Assembly: GCA_009363175.1 (NCBI GenBank)
Contig: CP045205.1
Span: 620,001-684,000 of the forward strand
DNA from: Citrobacter telavivensis
GTDB taxonomy: Bacteria; Pseudomonadota; Gammaproteobacteria; Enterobacterales; Enterobacteriaceae
Direction of reading: 5' to 3'
DNA: 64,000 nucleotides
Translations under genes and position numbers: made by a program
The notes under the pieces: generated by a model
What the model was told of the DNA's origin: nothing
Databases searched by the model: none
What the model saw: the letters and a program-made list of their open reading frames with translations, nothing else
In this document: positions 16,624-25,411 of the stretch, piece after piece
How the letters are laid out: the number at the start of each line of letters is the position of its first letter
Position numbering within the stretch: position 1 is the stretch's first letter

Positions 16624-17502
16624 TTAACGGCGGCGGGCCATCATTTCATCGACAATTTCACCTAAGCGTTGCAATTTAGGTGCAGAAACATCTCGCAGCA
16701 TCAGCTCGCTGTCCGGCAGGCCAACCACTGAAGACCAGACCGCACGACCGGCCAGGAAGCCGGAAGCGCCTGCGCTCATCGCGACGCTGACCGCACGTGG
16801 AAACAGCTTTTCGTCAACGCCGGAAGAGAGAATGACCCACGGCATGTTGATGTGTTCGTTCAGGTGCTGAGAGGCACTGAGCAGGGCTTGCTGTGTGCCT
16901 TTACCGTGCAGTGGCATTTCAACCTTGTAGAGATCGGCGCCGCTGTCGCCCAATTCTTTGGCGGCATCGATAATTGCCTGTTCGCGATCGAAGTTATCTC
17001 CGCGACGGGGCGGGCGGACCACCGGTTCGATGATGCTCAACAGGCCATTGGCATGGCACAACGTATTGAACTCTTTCACCATCGCCAGACGTTGCTGCGC
17101 GTCTTCATCACTGCGCCAAAGCACCAGCAGCTTTAAGGCTTTCGCACCATCCTGCTTGACGGCCTGCGGATTGATGCTTTTATCAATCACCACGCTATCG
17201 ACGGGAATGCCGTTGCCCGGGATGAAGGCGTCGGCGGCGACAATCATGCCGCAGCTTTTGGCGACGGCTTTTTGCTCCACTGCCTGGCGGTAACAGAACT
17301 GTTGGTCCAGCAGGATCGCGGAGGCATACGGCGAGAGAATTTTTGCAGCATTGACTTTGAAATCCGTGAGATGTTGATCGGTGACCGGCGTTGGCGCGCC
17401 TGCTGCGGCAAACATCAGGCGCATCGCTTCACGCTGGTCAACGGCCAGCATGGCGAAACCGCCGGAAGGTCGGGTGATATCTTTCAGGGTGTACGTGGTC
17501 AT
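16624..17502 (-). CDS. yihT: Sulfofructose-1-phosphate aldolase YihT
   Basis: YihT cleaves 6-deoxy-6-sulfofructose-1-phosphate to dihydroxyacetone phosphate and sulfolactaldehyde. It is a class I aldolase of the LacD-like type and needs no metal. The 292-residue protein matches the E. coli length; the Schiff-base lysine lies in SGADLYKVEMP (about residue 193), and GASGFLAGRAVWSSVVG forms the phosphate-binding end. It is flanked at short spacing by yihU (19 bases) and yihS, so the three are co-transcribed. Confidence 0.97.
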   Translation of the reverse strand: MTTYTLKDITRPSGGFAMLAVDQREAMRLMFAAAGAPTPVTDQHLTDFKVNAAKILSPYASAILLDQQFCYRQAVEQKAVAKSCGMIVAADAFIPGNGIPVDSVVIDKSINPQAVKQDGAKALKLLVLWRSDEDAQQRLAMVKEFNTLCHANGLLSIIEPVVRPPRRGDNFDREQAIIDAAKELGDSGADLYKVEMPLHGKGTQQALLSASQHLNEHINMPWVILSSGVDEKLFPRAVSVAMSAGASGFLAGRAVWSSVVGLPDSELMLRDVSAPKLQRLGEIVDEMMARRR

Positions 17503-17521
17503 TCTTCAGTCCTTTTACCTG

Positions 17522-18412
17522 TCAATGGTGGTTTTTCAGTCCGGCAGTAGTGCGAACCTGTTCGAGAATGGCGGTCCAGTCTTCCCGCCCACGGCCAGCG
17601 GCTCGCGCCTGGTTATAAACTTCCCTGGACGCCGCGCCGAGCGGCATAGGAACGTGCAGTTGATTGGCGACATCCAGCGCGATACCAAGATCTTTATGGG
17701 CCAGGTCGATCATGAAGGCCGGTGAAAGATCGCCCTTCAGCACTTTGTTCGGCCACGAGGTGGTGAAGTGGCCTTTTCCGGCAGGCGTCCCGCTCATGAC
17801 CTGTAGCGCTACATCGAAGGAAAGGCCCAGTGCTTCACACAGTACGGCGGCTTCGGCTGACAGGGCATTTAGCGCGATGCTCATGTAGTTGTTAATCAAC
17901 TTCACGCGGATCCCCATTCCCGGACCGCCGGCGTTAATCAACTCATTCCCCATCGCCATCAGCACCGGCGTGGCGCGCTCGACCTGGTTCGGCGTGCCGC
18001 CTACCAGCAATAGCAATGTGCCAGCAACGGCGTGATCGGAGGTCCGCCCGACCGGTACATCCATCATGGCGAAACCTTTGGCATGCAGTTCGGCGATCAA
18101 TTTGTCGGTCTGCAAGGGATGGATGGTTGACATATCGATCACCAGCGCCTGCGGGGAGAGGCTTTCGCAAACACCGTCTTCACCCAACAACACGCGGCGA
18201 ACCAGATCGCCATTGGGCAGCATCGTGATGACAAACTCAGCGCCTTGCGCGGCCTGTGCTGGAGAGCAAGCGGGTTGCGCCCCTTTTTCGACCAGACGTT
18301 GTACGGCATCGGCGTTAACGTCAAAAACGCTGAGTTGGTGACCCTGCCTGAGCAGGTTGCTCGCCATCGGGGAGCCCATCTGCCCTAATCCGATAAATGC
18401 TATTACTGCCAT
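17522..18412 (-). CDS. yihU: Sulfolactaldehyde 3-reductase YihU
   Basis: YihU reduces sulfolactaldehyde with NADH to 2,3-dihydroxypropane-1-sulfonate, the excreted end product. It belongs to the beta-hydroxyacid dehydrogenase family: Rossmann motif GLGQMGSPMA at the N-terminus, substrate motif DVPVGRTSDHAVAGTL, and the catalytic lysine in GIRVKLINNYMS (about K171). The start MAVIAFIGLGQMG at 18412, with CAGGAG upstream, gives 296 residues; the open frame extends nine codons further without support. It is the first gene of the minus-strand operon and faces yihV. Confidence 0.97.
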   Translation of the reverse strand: MAVIAFIGLGQMGSPMASNLLRQGHQLSVFDVNADAVQRLVEKGAQPACSPAQAAQGAEFVITMLPNGDLVRRVLLGEDGVCESLSPQALVIDMSTIHPLQTDKLIAELHAKGFAMMDVPVGRTSDHAVAGTLLLLVGGTPNQVERATPVLMAMGNELINAGGPGMGIRVKLINNYMSIALNALSAEAAVLCEALGLSFDVALQVMSGTPAGKGHFTTSWPNKVLKGDLSPAFMIDLAHKDLGIALDVANQLHVPMPLGAASREVYNQARAAGRGREDWTAILEQVRTTAGLKNHH

Positions 18413-18578
18413 ATCGTTCTCCTGAGACGGTGATGTCATTTTTTGTCATTTCAGATCGGTTGTTTTTGTCTGTTTTTGATCGTATTTGTAATTTATGGTC
18501 AAAAAATTGACAGCCGTCACTTTTTAAACATTTAGTGAAATTAAAATAACCTCATCCCAACATGCTTAAGGAACGACC
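18413..18578. promoter_or_regulatory. Divergent yihU/yihV control region
   Basis: The 166-base gap contains AT-rich sequence with three TTTTTGTC/TTTTTGAT-like direct repeats (about 18436-18480), which are candidate DeoR-type operators for YihW (CsqR). It also contains a TTGACA at 18507-18512 that could be the -35 of yihV, though no strong -10 follows at 17 bases. Known E. coli biology places CsqR repression, relieved by sulfoquinovose or its glycerol derivative, at this location. Confidence 0.5.
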
Positions 18579-19475
18579 ATGATTCGTATTGCTTGTGTAG
18601 GTATTACCGTGCTGGATCGCATCTATTACGTAGAAACGTTACCGACAGAAGGCGGTAAATATGTGGCGCATCGCTATACCGAGGTCGGCGGTGGGCCGGC
18701 CGCGACAGCCGCGGTGGCGGCGGCGAAGTTAGGTGCGCAGGTAGACTTTATTGGCCGCGTGGGTGATGACGACACCGGAAACCGTCTGCTGTCGGAGCTG
18801 GAATCCCTGGGGGTCAATACCCGCTACACCCGGCGCTATGCCGGCGCGAAGTCGTCACAGTCGGCCATTACGGTCGACGCTCACGGGGAGCGAATTATCG
18901 TCAATTTCCCGAGCCCCGATCTGCTGGCGGAGGCAGACTGGCTTAACGACATCGACTTTTCCCAGTGGGATGTGGTACTGGCGGACGTCCGCTGGCATGA
19001 AGGGGCAAAACAGGCATTTACGCTGGCGCGTCAGGCGGGCGTGAAAACGCTGCTGGATGGTGATGTGACGCCGCAGGACATTAGCGAGCTGGTGGCATTA
19101 AGCGATCATGCCGCATTTTCGGCCCCAGGTTTGGCGCGTCTGACCGGTATCAGTGAGGTCGCCAGCGCATTAAAACAATCACAAACGATCACAAATGGAC
19201 ATGTCTACGTCACGCAGGGTCGCGAAGGGTGTTACTGGATAGAAGATGGCATGCTGCAACACCAGGCCGGTTTTACGGTGGATGTGGTGGATACGACCGG
19301 GGCAGGCGATGTTTTTCACGGTGCGCTGGCATTCAGCCTTGCATCAGGAAGCGAACTAAAAGACGCTGTCAGATTCGCCAGCGGCGTTGCAGCGCTAAAA
19401 TGCACCCGACCCGGTGGGCGCGCAGGAATCCCTGACTGTGATCAAACCCGATCTTTTCTGTCACTTTTTGTATAA
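18579..19475 (+). CDS. yihV: Sulfofructose kinase YihV (PfkB family)
   Basis: YihV phosphorylates 6-deoxy-6-sulfofructose at C1 using ATP, producing the substrate of YihT. The 298-residue protein has the two ribokinase-family signatures: the N-terminal glycine-rich segment YTEVGGGPAATAAVAAAKLG and the C-terminal VDVVDTTGAGDVFHGALA, with the catalytic aspartate in DTTGAGD. Length and termini (MIRIACVGITVLDRIYY to FLSLFV) agree with E. coli. It is divergent from yihUTS and followed by yihW after 32 bases. Confidence 0.97.
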   Translation: MIRIACVGITVLDRIYYVETLPTEGGKYVAHRYTEVGGGPAATAAVAAAKLGAQVDFIGRVGDDDTGNRLLSELESLGVNTRYTRRYAGAKSSQSAITVDAHGERIIVNFPSPDLLAEADWLNDIDFSQWDVVLADVRWHEGAKQAFTLARQAGVKTLLDGDVTPQDISELVALSDHAAFSAPGLARLTGISEVASALKQSQTITNGHVYVTQGREGCYWIEDGMLQHQAGFTVDVVDTTGAGDVFHGALAFSLASGSELKDAVRFASGVAALKCTRPGGRAGIPDCDQTRSFLSLFV

Positions 19476-19507
19476 AATGCAGGGCAATGGTTTTTTGAGG
19501 AATTTTC

Positions 19508-20311
19508 ATGAGTTTTACCGAACTGACCGGTAACCCACGGCACGATCAGTTGCTGTCGCTCATAGGTGAGCGCGGGTATATGAACATTGATGAACTGGCG
19601 GCTTTACTGGATGTCTCCACACAAACGGTGCGTCGTGATATTCGTAAATTAAGCGAGCAGGGGTTGATCACCCGTCATCACGGGGGTGCCGGTCGCGCGT
19701 CCAGCGTCGTGAATACTGCCTTTGAGCAACGTGAAGTTTCATGGACGCAAGAGAAAAAAGCCATCGCGGAAGCGGTGGCAGACTATATTCCGGATGGTTC
19801 AACGGTGTTCATCACCATTGGTACCACCGTGGAGCAGGTGGCGCGGGCATTGTTGAACCACAATCATCTGCGCATCATCACCAACAGCCTACGGGTTGCG
19901 CATATTCTCTATAACAATCCCCGCTTCGAAGTGATGGTTCCCGGTGGAACGCTGCGGCCACATAACAGCGGTATTATTGGTCCTTCTGCGACCGCGTTTG
20001 TCGGCGATTTCCGGGCGGACTACCTCGTCACCAGCGTGGGGGCGATAGAAAGTGATGGGGCGATGTTAGAATTTGACGTCAATGAAGCCAGCGTGGTGAA
20101 GACCATGATGGCCCACTCCAGGCATATTCTGCTTGCTGCCGACCATACTAAATACCACGCCTCAGCAGCGGTTGAAATTGGCAATATCTCTTCCGTTACC
20201 GCATTGTTTACGGATGAACTTCCCGGTCCGGCGCTCCATACGCTTCTCCAGTCTAATCAGGTGGAGATTGTACAGGTGAGCCCAGACCAGGATGATAGTG
20301 TTTCTGCGTAA
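19508..20311 (+). CDS. csqR: DeoR-family repressor of sulfoquinovose genes (CsqR/YihW)
   Basis: CsqR represses the yih genes and responds to pathway metabolites. The product is 267 residues, slightly longer than E. coli YihW (261) because of a divergent C-terminal tail. The N-terminal DeoR helix-turn-helix reads NIDELAALLDVSTQTVRRDIRKLSEQG. The C-terminal DeoRC sensor domain has the phosphosugar-binding signature TIGTTVEQVARAL and the segment VTSVGAIESDGAMLEFDVNE. It follows yihV and probably shares its promoter, making the repressor autoregulated. Confidence 0.95.
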   Translation: MSFTELTGNPRHDQLLSLIGERGYMNIDELAALLDVSTQTVRRDIRKLSEQGLITRHHGGAGRASSVVNTAFEQREVSWTQEKKAIAEAVADYIPDGSTVFITIGTTVEQVARALLNHNHLRIITNSLRVAHILYNNPRFEVMVPGGTLRPHNSGIIGPSATAFVGDFRADYLVTSVGAIESDGAMLEFDVNEASVVKTMMAHSRHILLAADHTKYHASAAVEIGNISSVTALFTDELPGPALHTLLQSNQVEIVQVSPDQDDSVSA

Positions 20312-20747
20312 CAGTCCCCTTTTGAATAAACCGTCGTTTCAGGCGGTTCTTATCACAAAAAATAGAAATAGCTAAACATCCTGGTATGATGTGTAAAATT
20401 CCTAAAGCCTGCGTAATTTATCAATAAGTGCCTTTAATTCTTCTTGATTTATAAGCCTTTTTAACCTTCTGCATTCATTTTTTTATCTGTTTAAAAAAAC
20501 ACCCAGGAATAGTGCGAATAAATTGATGGCCTTTTATTAATTTGCTTTTTCCGTCAACTGAAGCCCCGTTGACATGATATTTGAATAATTGTATTAATCG
20601 CGCAAAGGAAAAATTTAGTAATTTTAAGGTAAGTGAATCTTTAATTTTTAAAGATGAACAGACCCGCTTTGCCTTTTAATTAAATTATTTTTTGCCGCGT
20701 CTTTTATGCTCTTATCCGAAAAAGAGTGGTACGGAAAAGGTATTCCT
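20312..20747. other. AT-rich region ahead of the autotransporter gene
   Basis: About 435 bases without a supported gene. The sequence is distinctly AT-rich compared with its flanks. A weak inverted repeat AACCG...CGGTT just after csqR (about 20328-20347) may end that transcript. Poly-T and poly-A runs continue to a GGAAAAGG ribosome-binding site before 20748. This composition is typical of H-NS-bound leaders of horizontally acquired surface genes; no specific promoter can be assigned with confidence. Confidence 0.5.
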
Positions 20748-23369
20748 ATGAAAACACAAAAAATGAAATGCAAAACACCCTCACCAGGTAAATTGGCACT
20801 CTGTATCGCGAGTGCGCTGGCTCTGGGGAGCCTAAGCGGACAAGCGATTGCTGCGGGATGTAGTTACACGACTACGGCCCAATTTTTCTGTGACGATCAG
20901 ACGATTTACTATAATGGTAACCCGCTGTTGTCAAATAGCCGCGACTACACGTCATTTGACGAAGTCTTAATTAATACAAGCCAGAATGGCATAACCACGC
21001 CTTTGCAAGGTTGGGGTGTATACCTTGATAGTACGGGTTATAAATTTAAAAATCTGGTCATTAACACGACTGGCTCGGAAGCGGATGGGATCCACTCTAA
21101 AAACGCCGGCGGTCGATTAGAAGCAGAAAATATTACCATTACGACGACCGGAACGAGTTCTGATGGGATAAACCTCGGTCGTGAGCTTTCAAGTGCTTAT
21201 TCTGTTGTCGAAGTTAGCGGCAATGTTTCTGTCGACGCTTCAGACGGCATGGGGCTGCGTGCCAATATCTCCAGAGCAAACACAAGCGCGTACTCTTCAA
21301 TCATTGTTCACGGCGATGCTGATATTGTTACTCGCGGTAGCGGTGGCATGAACTCCGGATACGGGATTTATGCGGGTAAAGACCTCGGTGACCTATTCGG
21401 TAGCGCTGCGGGGATCGCCGATGTCACAATCGGTGGAACCACAACCATTACGACTTCCGGTACAAATGCTTATGGGGTTTACGCCGGGAGAAAAGGTGAA
21501 GTTAACCTCAATAACCTGGATGTTACTACCACTAATAGTGGGGCGCATGGCATCTATGCTTCCGCCAGTAGTGATTTCGCCACGGTGAATCTGGGGGGAA
21601 ACACGGCTATTGATGCTACAGGCAACAACGCTTACGCGATGTATGCCTATCAAAGTAAAGCGCTCATTCGCTCCTGGGATAAGGCAACAGATACTGCAGC
21701 TTCAGGCGTCTATGACATTAAAGGTAATCTGTACGCGCGTTCAAGCGGCGTTATTGACCTGACCATGGATGACGGTAGCCAATTCGTCGGTAGCGCCAAC
21801 TCTTCACAACTGGAAAACACGGCTTCTTATCGTGCAACCATTAATCTGGATATGAAAGGGGCCAGCAGCGAATGGAAAATGACCGGAAACTCCGTCGTTT
21901 CTAACCTGACGCTGGATCAAGCCACGCTGCGCTACAGCCCTGACGGCGTTTCTCGCGACGATGCAACCACCTTCAAAACGCTGACTGTTGTGGGCAACTA
22001 TATCGGTACCAACGCACTGTTAGTGCTGAACACGGTGCTGGAAGGCGATACTTCCCTGACGGATAAACTCGTCGTCCAGGGCGATACCTCTGGCAATACC
22101 AAAGTGGGCATCAACAACATTGGTGGTGCCGGTGAACTGACTGTCGACGGGATTAAAATCGTTGAAGTTGCCGGGAACTCTGACGGTACCTTTACGAAAT
22201 CAGGGCGTATCGTTGCCGGCGCGTATGACTATGACGTGGTGAAAAAAGCCAGTGACTGGTATCTGACAAGCGAACTGTCACCGGTGGATCCGCCACCGCC
22301 GCCGCCACCACCGCCAACCGAGCCAGAACCCGATCCCGCGCAGCCAGACCCAGAGGATCCTCCTGGACCGCCAGTGCCAACACCGCCCTCTACAGAGCAC
22401 CAGTATCGCCCTGAATTTGGGAGCTACCTGGCGAACAACTATGCGGCCAATACCCTGTTTATCACCCGTCTGCACGACCGTCTGGGTGAGACGCAGTATA
22501 CCGACATGCTGACCGGCGAAGAAAAAGTCACCACCATGTGGATGCGTAATGTAGGTGGCCATAATCGCTTCACTGACGGCAGCGGACAGCTGAAAACCAC
22601 CGCTAACCGTTATGTTCTGCAGTTAGGTGGCGATCTGGCGCAGTGGAGCAGCGACGGCCTCGATCGCTGGCATCTGGGTGCCATGGCGGGTTATGCCAAC
22701 CAGAAAAGTAAAACCCATAACAGCTACACGGGCTATGCGTCCCGTGGACAGGTAGACGGTTACAGCGTGGGTCTGTATGCCACCTGGTATGCAAACGAAG
22801 CGGATAAGACCGGGACCTATCTGGACAGTTGGGTGCTGTACAACTGGTTTGATAACACCGTGCGCGGCGATCATCTGGCCAGTGAAAACTACAAATCCGA
22901 CGGTATCACGGCGTCTGTTGAAGGCGGTTATAGCTTCCTGGTCGGGGAAAGTGAAAATAAAACCTACTGGATCCAACCGAAAGCGCAGGTTATCTGGATG
23001 GACGTGCAGGCTGATTCACACCGTGAACACAACGGGACTCAGGTGAAAGACAAGACTGACGGTAACCTGATGACGCGCCTTGGCGTTCGTGCTTACCTGA
23101 AAGGTCACGCGGAGAAAGATGCCGATAAAGGCCGTGATTTCCAACCGTTTATTGAAGCGAACTGGATCCACAACACCAATAACCAGACCGTACAGATGGG
23201 CTCCATCAAGGATGAAATCAGCGGGACGCGTAACATTGGTGAGCTGAAAGTGGGTATGGAAGGGCAGATCAATCCACGTCTGCAGGTGTGGGGTAACGTT
23301 TCGCAGCAGGTCGGCGACAACAGCTACAGCGATACCTCCGCGATGCTCGGGGTGAAATACAGCTTCTAA
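20748..23369 (+). CDS. Type Va autotransporter with beta-helical passenger
   Basis: The 873-residue protein is exported and self-inserts in the outer membrane. A long signal peptide (MKTQKMKCKTPSPGKLALCI to QAIAA) precedes the passenger (about 35-510), which is rich in repeating T/N/G-containing turns such as ADGIHSKNAGGRLEAENITI, typical of a right-handed beta-helix (pertactin/AIDA type). A proline-rich linker (about 510-555, containing PPPPPPPPTEPEPDP) leads to the translocator domain from about 560, ending GVKYSF with terminal phenylalanine. Two cysteines (GCSY...FFCDD) lie at the mature N-terminus. The ATG at 20748 is chosen for its GGAAAAGG site and signal peptide. The gene is absent here in K-12. 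Adhesion or aggregation is inferred; no protease motif was seen. Confidence 0.93.
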   Translation: MKTQKMKCKTPSPGKLALCIASALALGSLSGQAIAAGCSYTTTAQFFCDDQTIYYNGNPLLSNSRDYTSFDEVLINTSQNGITTPLQGWGVYLDSTGYKFKNLVINTTGSEADGIHSKNAGGRLEAENITITTTGTSSDGINLGRELSSAYSVVEVSGNVSVDASDGMGLRANISRANTSAYSSIIVHGDADIVTRGSGGMNSGYGIYAGKDLGDLFGSAAGIADVTIGGTTTITTSGTNAYGVYAGRKGEVNLNNLDVTTTNSGAHGIYASASSDFATVNLGGNTAIDATGNNAYAMYAYQSKALIRSWDKATDTAASGVYDIKGNLYARSSGVIDLTMDDGSQFVGSANSSQLENTASYRATINLDMKGASSEWKMTGNSVVSNLTLDQATLRYSPDGVSRDDATTFKTLTVVGNYIGTNALLVLNTVLEGDTSLTDKLVVQGDTSGNTKVGINNIGGAGELTVDGIKIVEVAGNSDGTFTKSGRIVAGAYDYDVVKKASDWYLTSELSPVDPPPPPPPPPTEPEPDPAQPDPEDPPGPPVPTPPSTEHQYRPEFGSYLANNYAANTLFITRLHDRLGETQYTDMLTGEEKVTTMWMRNVGGHNRFTDGSGQLKTTANRYVLQLGGDLAQWSSDGLDRWHLGAMAGYANQKSKTHNSYTGYASRGQVDGYSVGLYATWYANEADKTGTYLDSWVLYNWFDNTVRGDHLASENYKSDGITASVEGGYSFLVGESENKTYWIQPKAQVIWMDVQADSHREHNGTQVKDKTDGNLMTRLGVRAYLKGHAEKDADKGRDFQPFIEANWIHNTNNQTVQMGSIKDEISGTRNIGELKVGMEGQINPRLQVWGNVSQQVGDNSYSDTSAMLGVKYSF

Positions 23370-23396
23370 GAAACCGATAAATATCACACCAGAACA

Positions 23397-23427
23397 AGGC
23401 GATGCTGTAAGGGCATCGCCTTTTTTT
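23397..23427 (+). terminator. Terminator of the autotransporter gene
   Basis: GGCGATGC (23398-23405) pairs with GCATCGCC (23413-23420) and is followed by seven T. It isolates the autotransporter from yihX. Confidence 0.93.
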
Positions 23428-23511
23428 CCGTCATCTTTCCCTGACGGGCACATAGTCAAAACGTCCCTTTCCCGCTACAGTTATTCATCCACGGCAAGTA
23501 AGGAGAGGGAC

Positions 23512-24111
23512 ATGCTCTATATCTTTGATTTAGGAAATGTGATTGTCGATATCGACTTCAACCGCGTATTAGGTACCTGGAGCGATCTGAGCCGTGTGCC
23601 GCTGGCGTCGTTAAAGCAAAGTTTTACGATGGGTGAGGCCTTCCATCAGCACGAACGAGGCGAAATCACCGACGAAGCGTTTGCCGAGGCCCTTTGCCAT
23701 GAGATGGATCTGTCGCTGAGCTACGAGCAGTTTTCTCACGGCTGGCAGGCCGTTTTTGTCGCGCTGCGACCTGAGGTTATCGACATCATGCAGAAACTGC
23801 GTGAACAGGGACATCGCGTGGTCGTCCTGTCGAATACCAACCGGCTGCATACAACATTTTGGCCAGACGAATATCCGGAGATTCGCCGGGCGGCGGATCA
23901 TATTTATCTGTCGCAGGATCTGGGTATGCGAAAGCCGGAGACGCGGATTTATCAGCATGTTCTACAGCAAGAGGGTTTTTCAGCGAGCGATACGGTCTTT
24001 TTTGACGACAACGTCGATAATATAGAAGGGGCCAACCAGTTGGGGATAACCAGCATTCTGGTGACCGATAAAACCGTCATCCCGGATTATTTCGCGAAGC
24101 TGTTATGCTAA
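23512..24111 (+). CDS. yihX: Alpha-D-glucose-1-phosphate phosphatase YihX (HAD family)
   Basis: YihX is a HAD-superfamily phosphatase acting preferentially on glucose-1-phosphate. The 199 residues match E. coli in length. HAD motif I reads FDLGNVIVDIDF, motif II VVLSNTNR, the motif III lysine is in GMRKPE and motif IV is FFDDNVDNIEGA. GGAGAGGGAC precedes the ATG. Its stop overlaps the start of yihY by seven bases, so the two are translationally coupled. Confidence 0.96.
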   Translation: MLYIFDLGNVIVDIDFNRVLGTWSDLSRVPLASLKQSFTMGEAFHQHERGEITDEAFAEALCHEMDLSLSYEQFSHGWQAVFVALRPEVIDIMQKLREQGHRVVVLSNTNRLHTTFWPDEYPEIRRAADHIYLSQDLGMRKPETRIYQHVLQQEGFSASDTVFFDDNVDNIEGANQLGITSILVTDKTVIPDYFAKLLC

Positions 24112-24977
24112 AAACGGTACATCAAAAAGCCAGGCATCATACCCGACCGATATGGGCCTGGCTGAAACTCCTCTACAAGCGCATTGATGAGGACAACATG
24201 ACGACGCTGGCAGGGAATCTTGCCTATGTTTCGCTGCTCTCATTAGTGCCGCTGATCGCCGTCGTATTTGCACTTTTCGCCGCTTTTCCGATGTTTTCTG
24301 ATGTCAGTGTCCAGCTGCGCCACTTTATCTTTGCCAACTTCATCCCGGCAACCGGTGATGTGATCCAACGCTACATCGAGCAGTTTGTCGCCAACTCCAA
24401 CAAAATGACGGCGGTGGGGGCCTGCGGGTTAATCGTTACCGCGCTGTTGTTGATGTATGCCATTGATAGCGCGCTGAATACTATCTGGCGCAGTACGCGC
24501 GTGCGGCCAAAAGTGTACTCCTTTGCCGTGTACTGGATGATTTTGACGCTAGGGCCATTGCTGGCAGGGGCCAGCCTGGCGATCAGTTCGTATCTCCTCT
24601 CATTACGTTGGGCCAGCGATCTCAATACGGTCATCGATGATGTATTGCGCCTCTTTCCGCTGATCCTCTCCTGGCTCTCATTCTGGCTCCTCTACAGCGT
24701 GGTGCCGACCACGCGCGTACCGAATCGTGATGCGATTGTCGGCGCCTTTGTTGCTGCGGTACTGTTCGAAGCAGGAAAGAAAGGTTTCGCGCTTTATATC
24801 ACCATGTTCCCGTCATATCAGCTTATTTACGGCGTATTAGCGGTGGTGCCCATTTTGTTTGTCTGGGTGTACTGGACGTGGTGTATCGTCTTGCTTGGCG
24901 CGGAAATAACTGTCACTCTCGGGGAATACCGCAAACTTAAACAAGCCGCAGAACAAGAAGAAGCAGACCAACCATGA
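24105..24977 (+). CDS. yihY: YihY/BrkB-family inner-membrane protein
   Basis: This is a 290-residue integral membrane protein with about six hydrophobic segments, for example LAYVSLLSLVPLIAVVFALF and ILFVWVYWTWCIVLLGAEI. It belongs to the UPF0761/BrkB family, once misassigned as RNase BN. The family GAEITVTLGEYRKL terminus is present. No biochemical function is established. It lies in the yihX-yihY-dtd-fabY run, overlapping both neighbours by a few bases. Confidence 0.95.
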   Translation: MLKTVHQKARHHTRPIWAWLKLLYKRIDEDNMTTLAGNLAYVSLLSLVPLIAVVFALFAAFPMFSDVSVQLRHFIFANFIPATGDVIQRYIEQFVANSNKMTAVGACGLIVTALLLMYAIDSALNTIWRSTRVRPKVYSFAVYWMILTLGPLLAGASLAISSYLLSLRWASDLNTVIDDVLRLFPLILSWLSFWLLYSVVPTTRVPNRDAIVGAFVAAVLFEAGKKGFALYITMFPSYQLIYGVLAVVPILFVWVYWTWCIVLLGAEITVTLGEYRKLKQAAEQEEADQP

Positions 24978-25411
24978 TTGCATTAATTCAGCGCGTAACC
25001 CGTGCCAGCGTCACCGTGGAGGACGAAGTGACGGGTGAAATTGGCTCAGGACTTTTAGTGTTGTTGGGTGTCGAAAAGGATGACGACGAGCAGAAAGCGA
25101 ATCGCCTGTGCGAACGCGTGCTCGGCTACCGTATTTTTAGCGATGCCGAAGGCAAGATGAACCTGAACGTGCAACAGGCGGGCGGGAGCGTGCTGGTGGT
25201 GTCACAATTTACGCTGGCGGCGGATACCGAACGCGGCATGCGTCCGGGGTTTTCTAAAGGGGCGACGCCGGAGCGGGCGGAAGCCCTGTACGACTATTTC
25301 GTCGAACGCTGCCGCCAACAGGAAATGAACACGCAGACCGGACGCTTCGCTGCGGATATGCAGGTTGCGCTGGTGAATGATGGCCCCGTGACGTTCTGGT
25401 TACAGATATGA
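24974..25411 (+). CDS. dtd: D-aminoacyl-tRNA deacylase
   Basis: Dtd hydrolyses D-aminoacyl-tRNAs (classically D-Tyr-tRNA) and so protects translation from D-amino acids. The protein is 145 residues. The two family motifs are intact: SQFTLAADTERGMRPGF and the cross-subunit GP loop in ALVNDGPVTFWLQI. Its ATG overlaps the yihY stop (ATGA), and its own stop overlaps the next gene in the same manner. Confidence 0.97.
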   Translation: MIALIQRVTRASVTVEDEVTGEIGSGLLVLLGVEKDDDEQKANRLCERVLGYRIFSDAEGKMNLNVQQAGGSVLVVSQFTLAADTERGMRPGFSKGATPERAEALYDYFVERCRQQEMNTQTGRFAADMQVALVNDGPVTFWLQI

